64,000 nt of DNA from positions 931,063 to 995,062 of the forward strand of contig CAMXCT020004001.1 in the NCBI GenBank assembly GCA_947184155.2. The letters are read 5' to 3'. A program made the translations under genes and the position numbers. A model generated the notes under the pieces. That model was not told where the DNA came from. It made no database searches and saw nothing but the letters and a program-made list of their open reading frames with translations. Source of the stretch: Cladocopium goreaui. Taxonomy: Eukaryota > Sar > Dinophyceae > Suessiales > Symbiodiniaceae. Shown piece after piece: positions 53,647-63,374 of this stretch (its first letter is position 1; every line of letters begins with the position of its first letter).

Positions 53647-53851
53647 TGCGAAAGGGAACTAGGTAATACAATCATTTCACATGCTGAGCATGTAGTCAGT
53701 GATGCATGGACTGCCAATCATTTGGCTCAAGTCATGCGCGAGGAAAAAGACCGTTCTCCGAACGCCATGCAGTGACGTTGCCCTGCACTACCAGCACAAC
53801 CGGTACTACAATCAAAAGGGATAATCCAGAACAAGGATCAATTTGTTCACA
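53647..53851 (+). repeat. 3' LTR of the copia element
   Basis: 205 bp; TGCGAAAGGG to TTGTTCACA. Identical to the 5' LTR over its last 128 bp apart from a one-base indel. Includes the palindrome at 53679-53693 and the motif ATTTGGCTCAAG (53720-53731). Confidence 0.95.
53679..53693. repeat. 15-bp palindrome in 3' LTR
   Basis: ACATGCT-G-AGCATGT, same as in the 5' LTR. Confidence 0.9.
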
Positions 53852-53852
53852 T

Positions 53853-54003
53853 ATGTATGTATGTATGTATGTATGTATACGTGTGCGTGTGTGCGTACCG
53901 TAAAAAATCAAGTGAGGCTATAAATAAACCAAGCATGTGCATATATATATATATACATATTATATTATATTATATTATATTATATTATATTATATTATAT
54001 ATA
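53853..54003. repeat. ATGT, TG and TATAT microsatellites flanking the element
   Basis: ATGT run (53853-53878), a short TG run, then TATAT pentamers (53940-54003). The retrotransposon abuts these repeats. Confidence 0.9.
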
Positions 54004-54132
54004 TGCATTTATTTGAATTTATATAGATACCCAAATAGCCATTATAAAAGGATGTCAATTATTCCTTGGTTTCTTATGGGAGTATGGCAATGGGCAATGG
54101 GGCTATCGGGGGTCCCATCAACGCCTGCCGAG

Positions 54133-54255
54133 GAGTTGTTGCAGCTCAGCCGCGACTTCTGCCAGGCAGGTGTCACCGTGGGCGAGCTCTACACGGCGCT
54201 GATGACGGAGCCAAAGCCCCGGGAAGGGGCGGAGATCTTCTACTTGTTGATGCTT
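54133..54255 (+). CDS. Candidate exon of an unrecognised protein
   Basis: GC-rich stretch after CCGAG|GAG. It encodes ELLQLSRDFCQAGVTVGELY then TALMTEPKPREGAEIFYLLML. Strongly helical and protein-like in an AT-rich setting; a GA donor (CTTG|GAGTTG) is nearby, at the next base. Function unknown; it could belong to a gene upstream of RPN13. Confidence 0.4.
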
Positions 54256-56371
54256 GGAGTTGTTTTTACTAGGTCGATCTTAGATGGGTACTTTAATCCT
54301 TTAGTCTTTTGGTATCAATGGGAATATCCACTAACCAGCAAAGAATTTAATTTGTTGCAGGGTATCTAAGATTGGCAATGTTTAGGGGGAATGGATGGGG
54401 ATGGATGGGGGGTTGGGGGTTTTGGCCAACTGGTGAAAGATTGGATGTCGGAAGTTGATGGGTCATGTTTTTCGGACCATAGATGTTTGCTGGGAAAAAC
54501 CACTCGGTGAAGGGGATGGATAGTACCCTGAGCTTATGCTATAAATGGGAACCTAAAGGGGATATATAACCAACACTTGATTAAATATGAGGTTATCCAA
54601 GATATTCTAAGATTGACCCATGTGGTTGAGATTTAGGTCCTGTGCACTTCATCAGCCACCTTGTACATTGCACCGCTGGAGAGTCAACAGCCAAGGAGAA
54701 CAAAGCTCTTGCGATGAGATGTCAATGATCCAACAGATTGGAGTTTTAAACTTTGAACTCCATGCCATTTGAGGTCCCAAGAAAAATAAGCGTTCGCGCA
54801 CACATCAGGCAATGGAACTCAAATCAGATTTAGTAAACCCCTAATAGATTACTCATAGGTTTGGGTGCAGATTTTGGCTAATCCGTGATACCTTTGGTCC
54901 GTGGCACTTGGTTCTTCGCCACCTTTTGCGTCATAAAATCTGGGACCTTAAGATCCCAGCTGCTGATGTCCATATTTTCACCTTGCTCAACAGCCCAGCC
55001 CAGCCCAGCCGCTCGCAGTGTACAGCCTTCGCTCGCTTGGAGAGAAAATTTGTTGGTTGAATCACGGCGAAGTTGGGGCATCCTGACAGTACAAGTTTTG
55101 AGTTGTCAAACCCGCAGAAAAAATGTGGTCATGTGGTGGTAAAGCCATGTAAACCCACTAAAGCAGCCCCATTTTACCCGAAATTGGCGGTAGAAACATG
55201 TAGAAACCATCCTGAAATGGTCCATAATTGGGTTTACCACATTGGACAGCTTTGGATTGAGCCAGATCCAAGCCCTTCAGGCTGGGATGCTTCCCGGTGC
55301 GTGGGGAACTTGGCCCTGACCGGTGAGCATGTCGCGATGGGAGATACCCGGTTGACGTTGGGCCCGAAAAGGGGTATGAGTTCCCAAAACCTCTTTGTTT
55401 GGGAGGTTAGTGATGTTCAACAAATACAAATTCGTTCCATCAGCACCCCCATTTATATATACTTTAATCTCTTTTACGTGTTTTTTTTGATGTTGAATTT
55501 GTTTGGTTTGATCCCATCTATTGTTAACATCTTGTCCCAAGATCCCCCGTTCCCTGGCCAACTCTCGGCCCAGGTCTACACCCATTGATGGCTTGTTACA
55601 TTGCCGGTCGCCCCAGTGGCATGGAACGACTAGGTGAAGCCAAGAGTCGGGCCGTTGATGCCAAGATTCCCTCCTGAAATGTGCATAAGTCATCAGCCGT
55701 CCATATGCTTCGTGTGTAATGTATGATATATGATATATATAATATATATATATATCCAGTGTATCCAATATATCCAATATATCCAATATATCCAATATAT
55801 ATATATACCTAATTACATGTGGGTGATTTTTAAAGCGCTAAGCCATGGTGAATATTCCATACTCGTACATTGAGCATCTGGGATTCTTTCGTTGTCACCA
55901 GTTGCGATCAGTTGCGTAGCTTTGTGATGTTTGCACCGCCGATGGTGAGGTGGTGATAGCACATTTCCCGGCATTGGTGTGCCAGAGGGGCCCTCAGAGA
56001 AACTGTTTCTCAGAGGTTTGTTTGGTATTGGCGAAAGGATTGCTTTACCGGGACATATGGGGGTTTCCATCAATGAGGCTACCCCAATAGCTGAATGGTC
56101 TATTTCATGGAAAATCCATGAAAATCCAATCAAAATGGATGATAACTGGGGGTACCCCCATGACTTAGGACACCTCCATATGCGGTAATCCATCAATGGT
56201 GGGAAACAGAAAATATGGATGTCGAAGCATTCCACCAAACATGGGCCGGTAACGAGATTCCACCATCCTCTCGGCGGGTGACGCGCCAACCGGGGGTACT
56301 GGGGTATCAGCTTGGGATGGTTGGGTGACTAACGTGACTTCACATAGCGACGTTACAACGTTGATTATGAT
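54256..56371. other. Mostly non-coding
   Basis: Contains a 10-bp CCAATATATC repeat (55755-55800). A frame near 55965 reads FPGIGVPEGPSEKLFLRG but lacks a suitable acceptor. No gene supported. Confidence 0.45.
55730..55808. repeat. ATATATCC tandem repeat
   Basis: Four to five copies of ATATATCCAAT after an AT run. Confidence 0.85.
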
Positions 56372-56463
56372 TACCCTCTGCTAATTTGTTACATAGCTAT
56401 TGAACATGGCCCATTAAACATGGTGGATCTTTCCACAGCTAACTGTTAGTTTACCAGAGGGTA
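56372..56463. mobile_element. MITE family A, copy 7
   Basis: TACCCTCTGCTAATTTGTTA at the left; TGTTAGTTTACCAGAGGGTA at the right. Confidence 0.8.
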
Positions 56464-56512
56464 GTAGGGTTACTTGTCCCAAGAGACCTTCAGCTGGATC
56501 AACTATTATGAC

Positions 56513-56651
56513 TACCCTCAAGTAATCTGTTACAGTTTGCTATATGGAAGCGGTCCATGTGCGGATGATCAACCTATATTATCCTATATTTACCTATCAC
56601 TACCTATCAAGAATGGTGATTACCCATAGCGACGTTAAACAACCAGAGAAT
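56513..56651. mobile_element. MITE family A, copy 8 (degenerate)
   Basis: Left end TACCCTCAAGTAATCTGTTA; right end GACGTTAAACAACCAGAGAATA. It lies 50 bp from copy 7, so the two may have arisen by local duplication. Confidence 0.5.
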
Positions 56652-59600
56652 ACCGTATATATATATATGTGTGTATGTATATTATATTTGGGTTGGTGAA
56701 AATCCCATTCTCCAGAACTTTGGGTTGGATATTTTGTTTTTTAGTTCATTAAACTCAATCCCATGAAATCCGGAACTTTGTTGGACACAGCCAGCCACTT
56801 CCAAGGCCGCAGTGGCCAGACGGAGCCCCAGTGCGGCATTTTCGGCCAACGCTATCCCCAAAATAAGATATGGGGATGGGTTCAAAAAATAAACAAAAAT
56901 AAAGACCTGGGGGACCACAGGTTTAGTCGTCTACTTTCAGTATTAAAAAAACCTCAATTTTGACCCATAGCCATGTGTTCACATAGTATTTGGGGGATGC
57001 AATGGGGCTGCAATTGGGTTTATTGATGGCATAAACATGGTGATAACCTCCATAAGTTGGGATATGACCCTGGCAAAATGGGATTTACTCTTTCTCACTC
57101 AAACATGGCTGGCTGGGGAATCAACGCATTAAATGGAGGTGTCTAGCTGGGAAAATCATTGAATTAAATGGGGTATTTTTCAGCGCGCCATGTTTGATTG
57201 CTGGAAGATATAGACATGTGATTCAAAACCATATGTTTTTTTTCTATATGTTCAATGATGGTGAGTTTTCCAATGCTTTCGATTTTTCTTAAGGATCAAT
57301 ATAGAATCCAGTATGCCTTTGTTGAGTCTGTGGATCGCTGGCGTCATTGCCCGTGTCGCCTCCGCATCCTCCTTATCATGCAGCATTTTCTCATCACCAG
57401 AGATGAGAAGTCATCAATCATCATGAATCATCGATCATCAAATCATCATCACTCATCATTGTCCACCAGCACCACAAGTCATTCTCCGTTCGCATTGAGG
57501 CGGCTTTTCAGCGGCCAATGTGCTGCTATCGGCCGGCACCTCAAGCTTTTTTCAAGCCCAGCTCCAGGTCATTGGTGAAAGGATGCCATGGCAGTGGTTC
57601 GAATACGACAGTGGACGTTCTTTCGGTGCCAATGCGAACCAATTGAACTAGAAATTTGTTTGGAGACTGCTGTTTTCGATATCGGCATATTCGAAACGGT
57701 TTGTTGTTTGGTCGCAATTAGGGGGTAGTGAGTGCGTGCCCAAACTGTCAAGGTTGAGGAGCATCTTGAGGCAGACTTGGGTCCAGTTGAGGGTGTTGGG
57801 TGGGGCTACCGAGGGTGATTTTTGGAGATGGAGATGACTCGAGCCCGGAAAAAGAAGCGTGTACGACTACATTCACTGGATACAGTTGGTCACATACATA
57901 CTATCATCCATAGTCACTTTTGTGAATTTGATCAGCAACTTTGGAATCTGACTGAACTACTGAAACAACTGAAACAACAATGAGGGATAGAAACGCCAAG
58001 TCATGTGTTTTTTTCGAAGTGGCTTGGCGATCTTACTGGAACGCCCGACCCTCTTAGGTTTGGCATGTTTAGCGGCGCCCCAACAACAAGCTGGAAGAGA
58101 AAATATCCGTCGAACAAAGCGGGAAAATGACGGTTAACTAGCTTTTTGGGGCTTGCTAAGCAGGTGTTTGATCTGTCAAATCCAATAGTTCCAATGGTCT
58201 CAATCATCCCAATAGTTCAACTAATCCCACTAATCCCACCGTTGGCATTTTTCACCATAGATGTTTTGAGGGTTTCATGCCACGTGGCACGTGAATCGGC
58301 CGCCAGACCCTGGATGCCATGAAGATCCCCTGACAGTGTTGGGAAAAAGGGAGTGGCAGGGAAGGGAAGGGTGCCCAGCTGGCCATTTTTGGAATTTTTG
58401 AATGGCATATGCGGATATATGTGGCATATATGCGGCATATATGCTCCATTTTCCATGGAAAAATCATGGAAAAAAAACATTAAAAACATGAGGACGATCA
58501 TGTGATTATTTTTGATGTCCATGGTATATCGTAAATTTTGCCAGGTTGCATTGCCAGATGTGTTTTTTTTCCTAGGCCAAGAATGGCCATGAGTGGATTG
58601 TTTCCGCCTTTGACTAAAATGTGCTGCGTGACAGCGGTAGAGACAACCAGCTACGCGTGAAATCCCCACCAATGACACAAACAAAAAAAACAACAAATTC
58701 AGGGGTGACAACGAGACACACCAGGGGACAGTCGAATGCACGGATGCAAAATGACAAATGCCGGACCGAATGCATATGAATGCATCCTCTCAGTGTGGAT
58801 GTGTGTCCACTAAGGACGGAATGGCATACTCACCGGTGGTTAAAGATGCAGTCAGTTTAACAGCAGGGACCCAAAAACTATTTCCAAGATCCTTCAGGGC
58901 TCCTGATTGCGAGACCCACTCACCAGGAAAGATTGGACACTGGTGGTGGCGGGTCCAATTAACAATACAGTTCCATGTAAAACTCTGCTGTGAAAGTTTA
59001 AACTCAGTTTCAACGTATTCCAAATTCTGATCAACAAGGTAAATATTGGCATTTGGCTGATTTTTCCCCTTAGGTTTGACTGGAAGGGGCACTATGGTTT
59101 TTGTATTTAATGCAAAGTCTATATATAGTTCCAACATGGCTGCTGGCCTGGATTCCACATTCGACCAGAGACTTCAATATAAAATCCTCCCAACACAAGA
59201 ATCTCAGAGCAGTCAACCGACATGGGCGGATTTTTTTTATGTTCATCCCTTCTTCCAGGAAATCATGGAAATCCATCAGAAAGCCGGGAATGGCTACCCT
59301 TTCCCAGAACTGCTGAGCACTATTCCACCGTTGCTTTCCATATTTTTCCATCCTGTTTGCTGCTCAAAACCGTTGAGATGTGTCGAAATCTGCCGTGTTG
59401 AACCTTCAGAGACTTAGCCGCAATTGGTCAATGGGGCTGCCACCAGGCAATTTTTACATTGGTTTCTCTGATTCTTAAAAAATATGAGTTGAAACAGGCA
59501 TGGAATCCATGGAAGTCGAGTTTCCTCATGTCCAATAGGAAGATCATTCTTCACGGAAAGGGTCATTTTCCACTTCAAGGCTTTTCAGGTGGACTCATGG

Positions 59601-59787
59601 CTTCGCTGGAAGAGTCTTTCAACTTCAATTCTTTACTGGCCATCTGAACTATGTATATACTTATATAACTTATATAATCTTATATACTGTTTTTTCCCCA
59701 TAAAAGTGGTATATTTACTGGACATGGTGTTGGGATTCTCTGTGAAGTGGTTCCTTCTCCGCATCCAGCCGTGCCTCGTTCCAGGTG
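56652..59787. other. Non-coding, no gene supported
   Basis: Open frames on both strands (e.g. - strand 58790-59158 and 58217-58741) show no recognisable family or consistent splice context. AT runs occur at 56656-56680. Confidence 0.45.
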
Positions 59788-59874
59788 ATGGCGATGTTCC
59801 AAGTGCCCACACGGCCTGCCGGCCACGTTCATGTCGAATTCAAAGCCGGACGCATGGATTGGGATGGCAGGATG
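59788..59874 (+). CDS. RPN13: RPN13 exon 1 (start codon)
   Basis: Encodes MAMFQVPTRPAGHVHVEFKA then GRMDWDGRM, the first strand of the Pru domain. GC donor (GGATG|GCTCCT). Confidence 0.88.
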
Positions 59875-62800
59875 GCTCCTCAGCAGAACTGGGGGATGTG
59901 AATCCACGTGAATCCCCAAAAAATCGTGGCTTTAAAAGAACGGATGCCCAGATCATTGCCAGCTAGATCACTTAGATCAAAGGACTCTATATTTATTAGG
60001 ATTGTTATACATCGCAGTTACCAACTTTGATCGCTCCAAGATGGCCCATCTCTGGCGTCATCCCTCAGGTGACTCCTGACAAGCGCAAGGGCAAGATCCT
60101 CCTCTATACCTCTGAGGAAGATCAGCTCACCCACTTCCAGTGGATGGATCGTGACAAGAACGAGGTGCCCCTTCGGGTGCTGCGGTGGTACCTCTTATGG
60201 AGCCCATGTAGCAGATAAGGGGCCTGTGATTGTAGGGCCTGGTAGTGGGGATGACTTTACAAAACAGCTCCAAGGTTGCTGGTGGCTTGCCACAAAACAC
60301 CGCGATCAGATTGGAGTGGTTTTGTCAAACGGGAGGGAGAGGAGTGAAGGCCAATTGAAAGACGACGGAGCGTTAAATTGGACAAGTATTCAACACTTTT
60401 TATATAGGCCAATTGCAGCTCCTTGGCTGATCTTCTAGCATTCAACCTCGAGAGAGGGAGAATATGTAGCAGTTCCCAACACTTTTTGGATTTTTGGGCC
60501 CTTAGCATCCCTGCTTGGCCCATTTGCAAAACTTGTCCTGGGAATGTGCGGGTGTGAATCCTGTGGTTACCTGGTTAGCAAGTGGCTAAGAACATGTACG
60601 CTCTGGTAAACCAACATACCGTACCTATTGAAAATGGTGATTTATAGTGGATATTTACCGATTAAGAATGGTGATTTTTCATAATGCCAACATCGGATTA
60701 ATCACCCCCCCCCCCGGTAGGTCAGTCGGACCTTCTGGCTAGTTTTCTTGACCGCCCCTTAATAATAAGCAACTCTGAACCAAAAAACTTTGGATATGGC
60801 TTACGTCAATTAGATCTTAATAGAATTCCATTGGATTTGTTAAAATCTCATGGATCAGAAAGGTGGTTGATTAATCAGGGGCAAACCGTGGTTATTATTA
60901 ATGGGGGACATGGGCTCATGGGGGGTACCCTTTGGGAGCTATCCAAACTGATGATTTTTATAAAGATTTTAATTAGAAATCGATCATTTGGGGAATAGTA
61001 GTTTTTTGAAATTTTCAATGATCAACTTAAACCTTAAGTATAACAATGATGATAAAAAAAAAGAGGTAAAAAGCAATTGGAAATAAATAGAATTGGAAAT
61101 AAAATTGTTGAATAAAAAAATGGATTTCAGCACAGGGGGTTGATTAATCATGTCCCAGCCAAACGGTTTATTAATCCTGGGGGACCACCTTTTTTTAAAT
61201 TACAAAAAAAAAATGGGCAGAGGGGGTTGATTAATACCGCGGGGATTATTAATCCTAACTTGGCATTAGTTATGTTAGTTTACCAGAGGGTAAGAAGCTT
61301 ATGATACCCCAGCTCTATTAATCGATATTAATCGATATTAATCTATATTATTGTTAAGGGTCCTAAGCCACAAGAGCAGTGCCTGGGTTGCACTGCTCCA
61401 AGTGGGCAGGTGGTCACCGACTTGATTGTCATCAATGATGCATACCTCGAAAGGACGGTCCGCTGATGGTCGAAAGAACATGGCATACTTCAACATGGCA
61501 AGTCTACTGGGGAACATATGGGAAAATAATGATTAATTATGATTAACTTTGATTAAGCATTATTTTTTGGCTACCCTATTCTGTGAGACAACTTGTATGC
61601 AAACATCCCACCGGAGTTCTTCAGATGGCGCTTCTAAAGTCGAAAAAAAAGCTCAAGTTGAGAAATGATTTTGTCACTAATATCACTGTATAGTGGCCTA
61701 TGGCTTTGTCGACATGCTCGACTGCTCGACCATACCATGTTCAAATAATAGCATTTTGGGATGACTATACCTCACCTTCACCAATTGGCCATATAGCGGC
61801 GCCTGTTCACCTCCTCTGCAATAGCCTATTGTGACTATTGTGGTTTTTCAGGATAGCAAACTTGGAGTGACACCCATGCAGGAACTTGAAGGGGCAGACC
61901 ACAGCTCACCGACTGTTAAGCCTTGGAGAGGCTTAGACCAAGATAGAAATGAGGACTCAAAGTTGTGTAGATGATTTACTTCTTAGACATTTGGATTTCA
62001 CACACTTTCACCCATGTCCGATTTAAGTTCATCAAAAGGACATCTTGGGCCCACCTCCCTGTGAGGATCCAGAAGTGCACTTCAGGCCGTGCTTACATCC
62101 TACGCTTCACATCCTCAGATAAGAAGGTGTTCTTTTGGATGCAGGAACCCTCCACCGACAAGGACCGCTGCCACTGCCAGTTGCTGCCATCTTTAATCTC
62201 AAAAAACAGTGCTGAAGTCCGTGATGTGTGAAACCAGCAAGCGTGGGCATTTGTGGTTTTTTGTGGTGAAGTTGGGGAATTGCGGGGTTCTAGATTATTA
62301 AATCGGAGATCTTCGGCACTGCCCCCTTTTTACACGAGGTGGTGCCCCTTAGAGTTATAAGTCAGTTTATGAGCCAATCTGACTATACGTTAGTTTTCTC
62401 ATCACCATGAATCATATAAACCCTATATATATATATGATGTTAAATGTTCAGAAACCAACTTAGACAACTATAGGGGGCACCACAGGACGACGAGAACAT
62501 TAAGAAGTTCAACGAAGCCGTGGGCGCCACCATTCCCGAGAAGCCAACGGCAGCGACCCCGGCCGCAGCCCCCGCGGCCGCCGCGACACCAGCGGCTGCA
62601 GCACCCGCAGCGGCGACGCAGGAGATCGATCCACAGCTGCGGGCCGTGCTGACTCAGTGACTTGGAGAACTCTGATCATCGGGCTGAAAATGGCGTTTTT
62701 TTTTGGTCAATGTATTTCAAAGACGAGAAAGGGTATATAAGATTGTATAAACATCTAATTATTAGATCACTATTCAATATCTACAGATCTATTGAATTGG

Positions 62801-63374
62801 CTGGAATCAGCTGTACACATTTTGATCGTTTGATCAAATTATGATAATTCCGTCCAAATCTTTGTTCCTGATTGCTAGTATCCATTTAGATAATTTAGAT
62901 TTGTTTAGTAAATAATAATGCCATCATGAAAAATCAACCACTATCAACCTATAACCTCCATGGTTTATCTACACAAGAAATGATGATCTTCGTTTCTGGT
63001 CTCCCAGGTTCCTAACTTCACAGGGCGGCGCTGGCGCCGGCATGGCTCAACGGGCGCCGTTGCCCATGACCACCGTGCTGACCACCGAAGTGCTGCAGAG
63101 CCTGCTGACGGACGAGGCCGCATGCAGCGCCTTGACAAAAAAGAAAGGAGCTGGAGGGAAAATTGGAGCTTCCCATATGGTGGTATATCTAATATGGGAT
63201 ATATATGAGGATATATTTTGATGGGATATCATGATTCTCATATATTCTCATGGTGGTTTTGGCTGGTTCGAATTGTGTTTACAGCTCTGGTTTTGTGGGA
63301 CTACTGATGGGATCATCATGAGCCATCCCCAAGGTGAGATGATCGGATTGCTGCCTGAGAGCCACAAGAACCAG
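59788..63374 (+). CDS. RPN13: Proteasomal ubiquitin receptor RPN13/ADRM1 (seven exons, 3' end beyond window)
   Basis: RPN13 sits on the 26S proteasome regulatory particle, binds ubiquitin through its Pru domain and recruits UCH37 through its DEUBAD domain (known). Spliced exons give VEFKAGRM, VTPDKRKGKILLY, HFQWMDR, DLIVINDAYLE+RIQKCTSGRAYILRF and VFFWMQEPSTDK+DDENIKKFNEAVG. These match the Pru domain in order with almost no gaps. An Ala/Pro-rich linker follows, then LTTEVLQSLLTDEAAC+EMIGLLPE, the start of DEUBAD. Exons: 59788-59874, 60069-60164, 61410-61453, 62066-62162, 62487-62650, 63008-63123, 63334 to about 63374. Donors are GC, GT, GA, GA, GA, GC; every acceptor is AG|G. The ATG at 59788 opens directly into the Pru domain, as in animal and yeast orthologues. 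Confidence 0.92.
60069..60164 (+). CDS. RPN13: RPN13 exon 2
   Basis: Encodes VTPDKRKGKILLYTSEEDQL then THFQWMDRDKNE; phase 0 at both ends. Acceptor CTCAG|GTG, donor GAG|GTGCCC. Confidence 0.92.
60597..61292. mobile_element. MITE family A, copy 9, split by a nested element
   Basis: Left end TACGCTCTGGTAAACCAACA, right end TATGTTAGTTTACCAGAGGGTA. The halves are separated by the insertion at 60684-61266. Removing the insertion and one TA restores TTTTTCATAGTTATGTTAG, the normal family A interior. Located in RPN13 intron 2. Confidence 0.85.
60684..61266. mobile_element. 583-bp TIR element nested in MITE A
   Basis: Ends ATGCCAA...TTGGCAT flanked by TA on both sides (60682-60683 and 61267-61268). 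The inverted repeats extend imperfectly (GGATTAAT on both arms). No coding frame; several GGTTGATTAATC-type repeats inside. A non-autonomous TA-targeting DNA transposon is the likely class. Confidence 0.8.
61410..61453 (+). CDS. RPN13: RPN13 microexon 3
   Basis: 44 bp encoding VVTDLIVINDAYLE, equivalent to the DLI(I/V)FPDDCEF part of the Pru domain. Acceptor GGCAG|GTG; GA donor AAAG|GACGGT, phase 2. Confidence 0.85.
62066..62162 (+). CDS. RPN13: RPN13 exon 4
   Basis: Encodes IQKCTSGRAYILRFTSSDKK then VFFWMQEPSTDK, the most conserved Pru segment. Acceptor GTGAG|GATC; GA donor ACAAG|GACCGC. Confidence 0.95.
62487..62650 (+). CDS. RPN13: RPN13 exon 5
   Basis: Encodes DDENIKKFNEAVGATIPEKP then an Ala/Pro-rich linker and EIDPQLRAV. 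Acceptor CACAG|GAC. The GA donor (GTGCT|GACTCA) is chosen because it keeps phase with the next exon; reading on would stop at TGA after CAG. Confidence 0.85.
63008..63123 (+). CDS. RPN13: RPN13 exon 6
   Basis: Encodes a Gly/Ala-rich segment then PMTTVLTTEVLQSLLTDEAA, the first DEUBAD helix. Acceptor CCCAG|GTTCC; GC donor GCAT|GCAGCG. Confidence 0.82.
63334..63374 (+). CDS. RPN13: RPN13 exon 7
   Basis: Completes Cys then encodes EMIGLLPESHKNQ, matching the LLP-x-LP step of DEUBAD. Acceptor CCAAG|GTGAG. The 3' end is uncertain; GA donor CAG|GACGCA is plausible. Confidence 0.7.

Larger units (their letters stand above)
34721..53851 (+). mobile_element. Giant Ty1/copia LTR retrotransposon, complete
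   Basis: A 19,131-bp element with LTRs of 206 and 205 bp, both starting TGCGAAAGGG and ending TTGTTCACA. The domain order is Gag, protease, integrase, RT, RNase H, which is copia (Pseudoviridae-like) rather than gypsy. A tRNA-like primer site follows the 5' LTR and a GGGGGG purine tract precedes the 3' LTR. The 5-bp flanks TATAT and TATGT are a possible target duplication (4 of 5 match) in AT/ATGT repeat DNA. It is over three times the usual copia length (about 5 kb) because of a roughly 3,100-residue extension after RNase H. The intact frame suggests recent activity, although the LTRs differ at about 12 positions. Confidence 0.95.

Noticed and set aside
34721-53851. Gypsy-type element
   Set aside because: Integrase precedes reverse transcriptase and the RNase H has copia-type motifs (FADADFAG, HSTPEAE, ADIHTKG).
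58217-59158. Minus-strand ORFs of 174 and 122 codons
   Set aside because: No family resemblance, no consistent splice context, opposite to all recognised genes.
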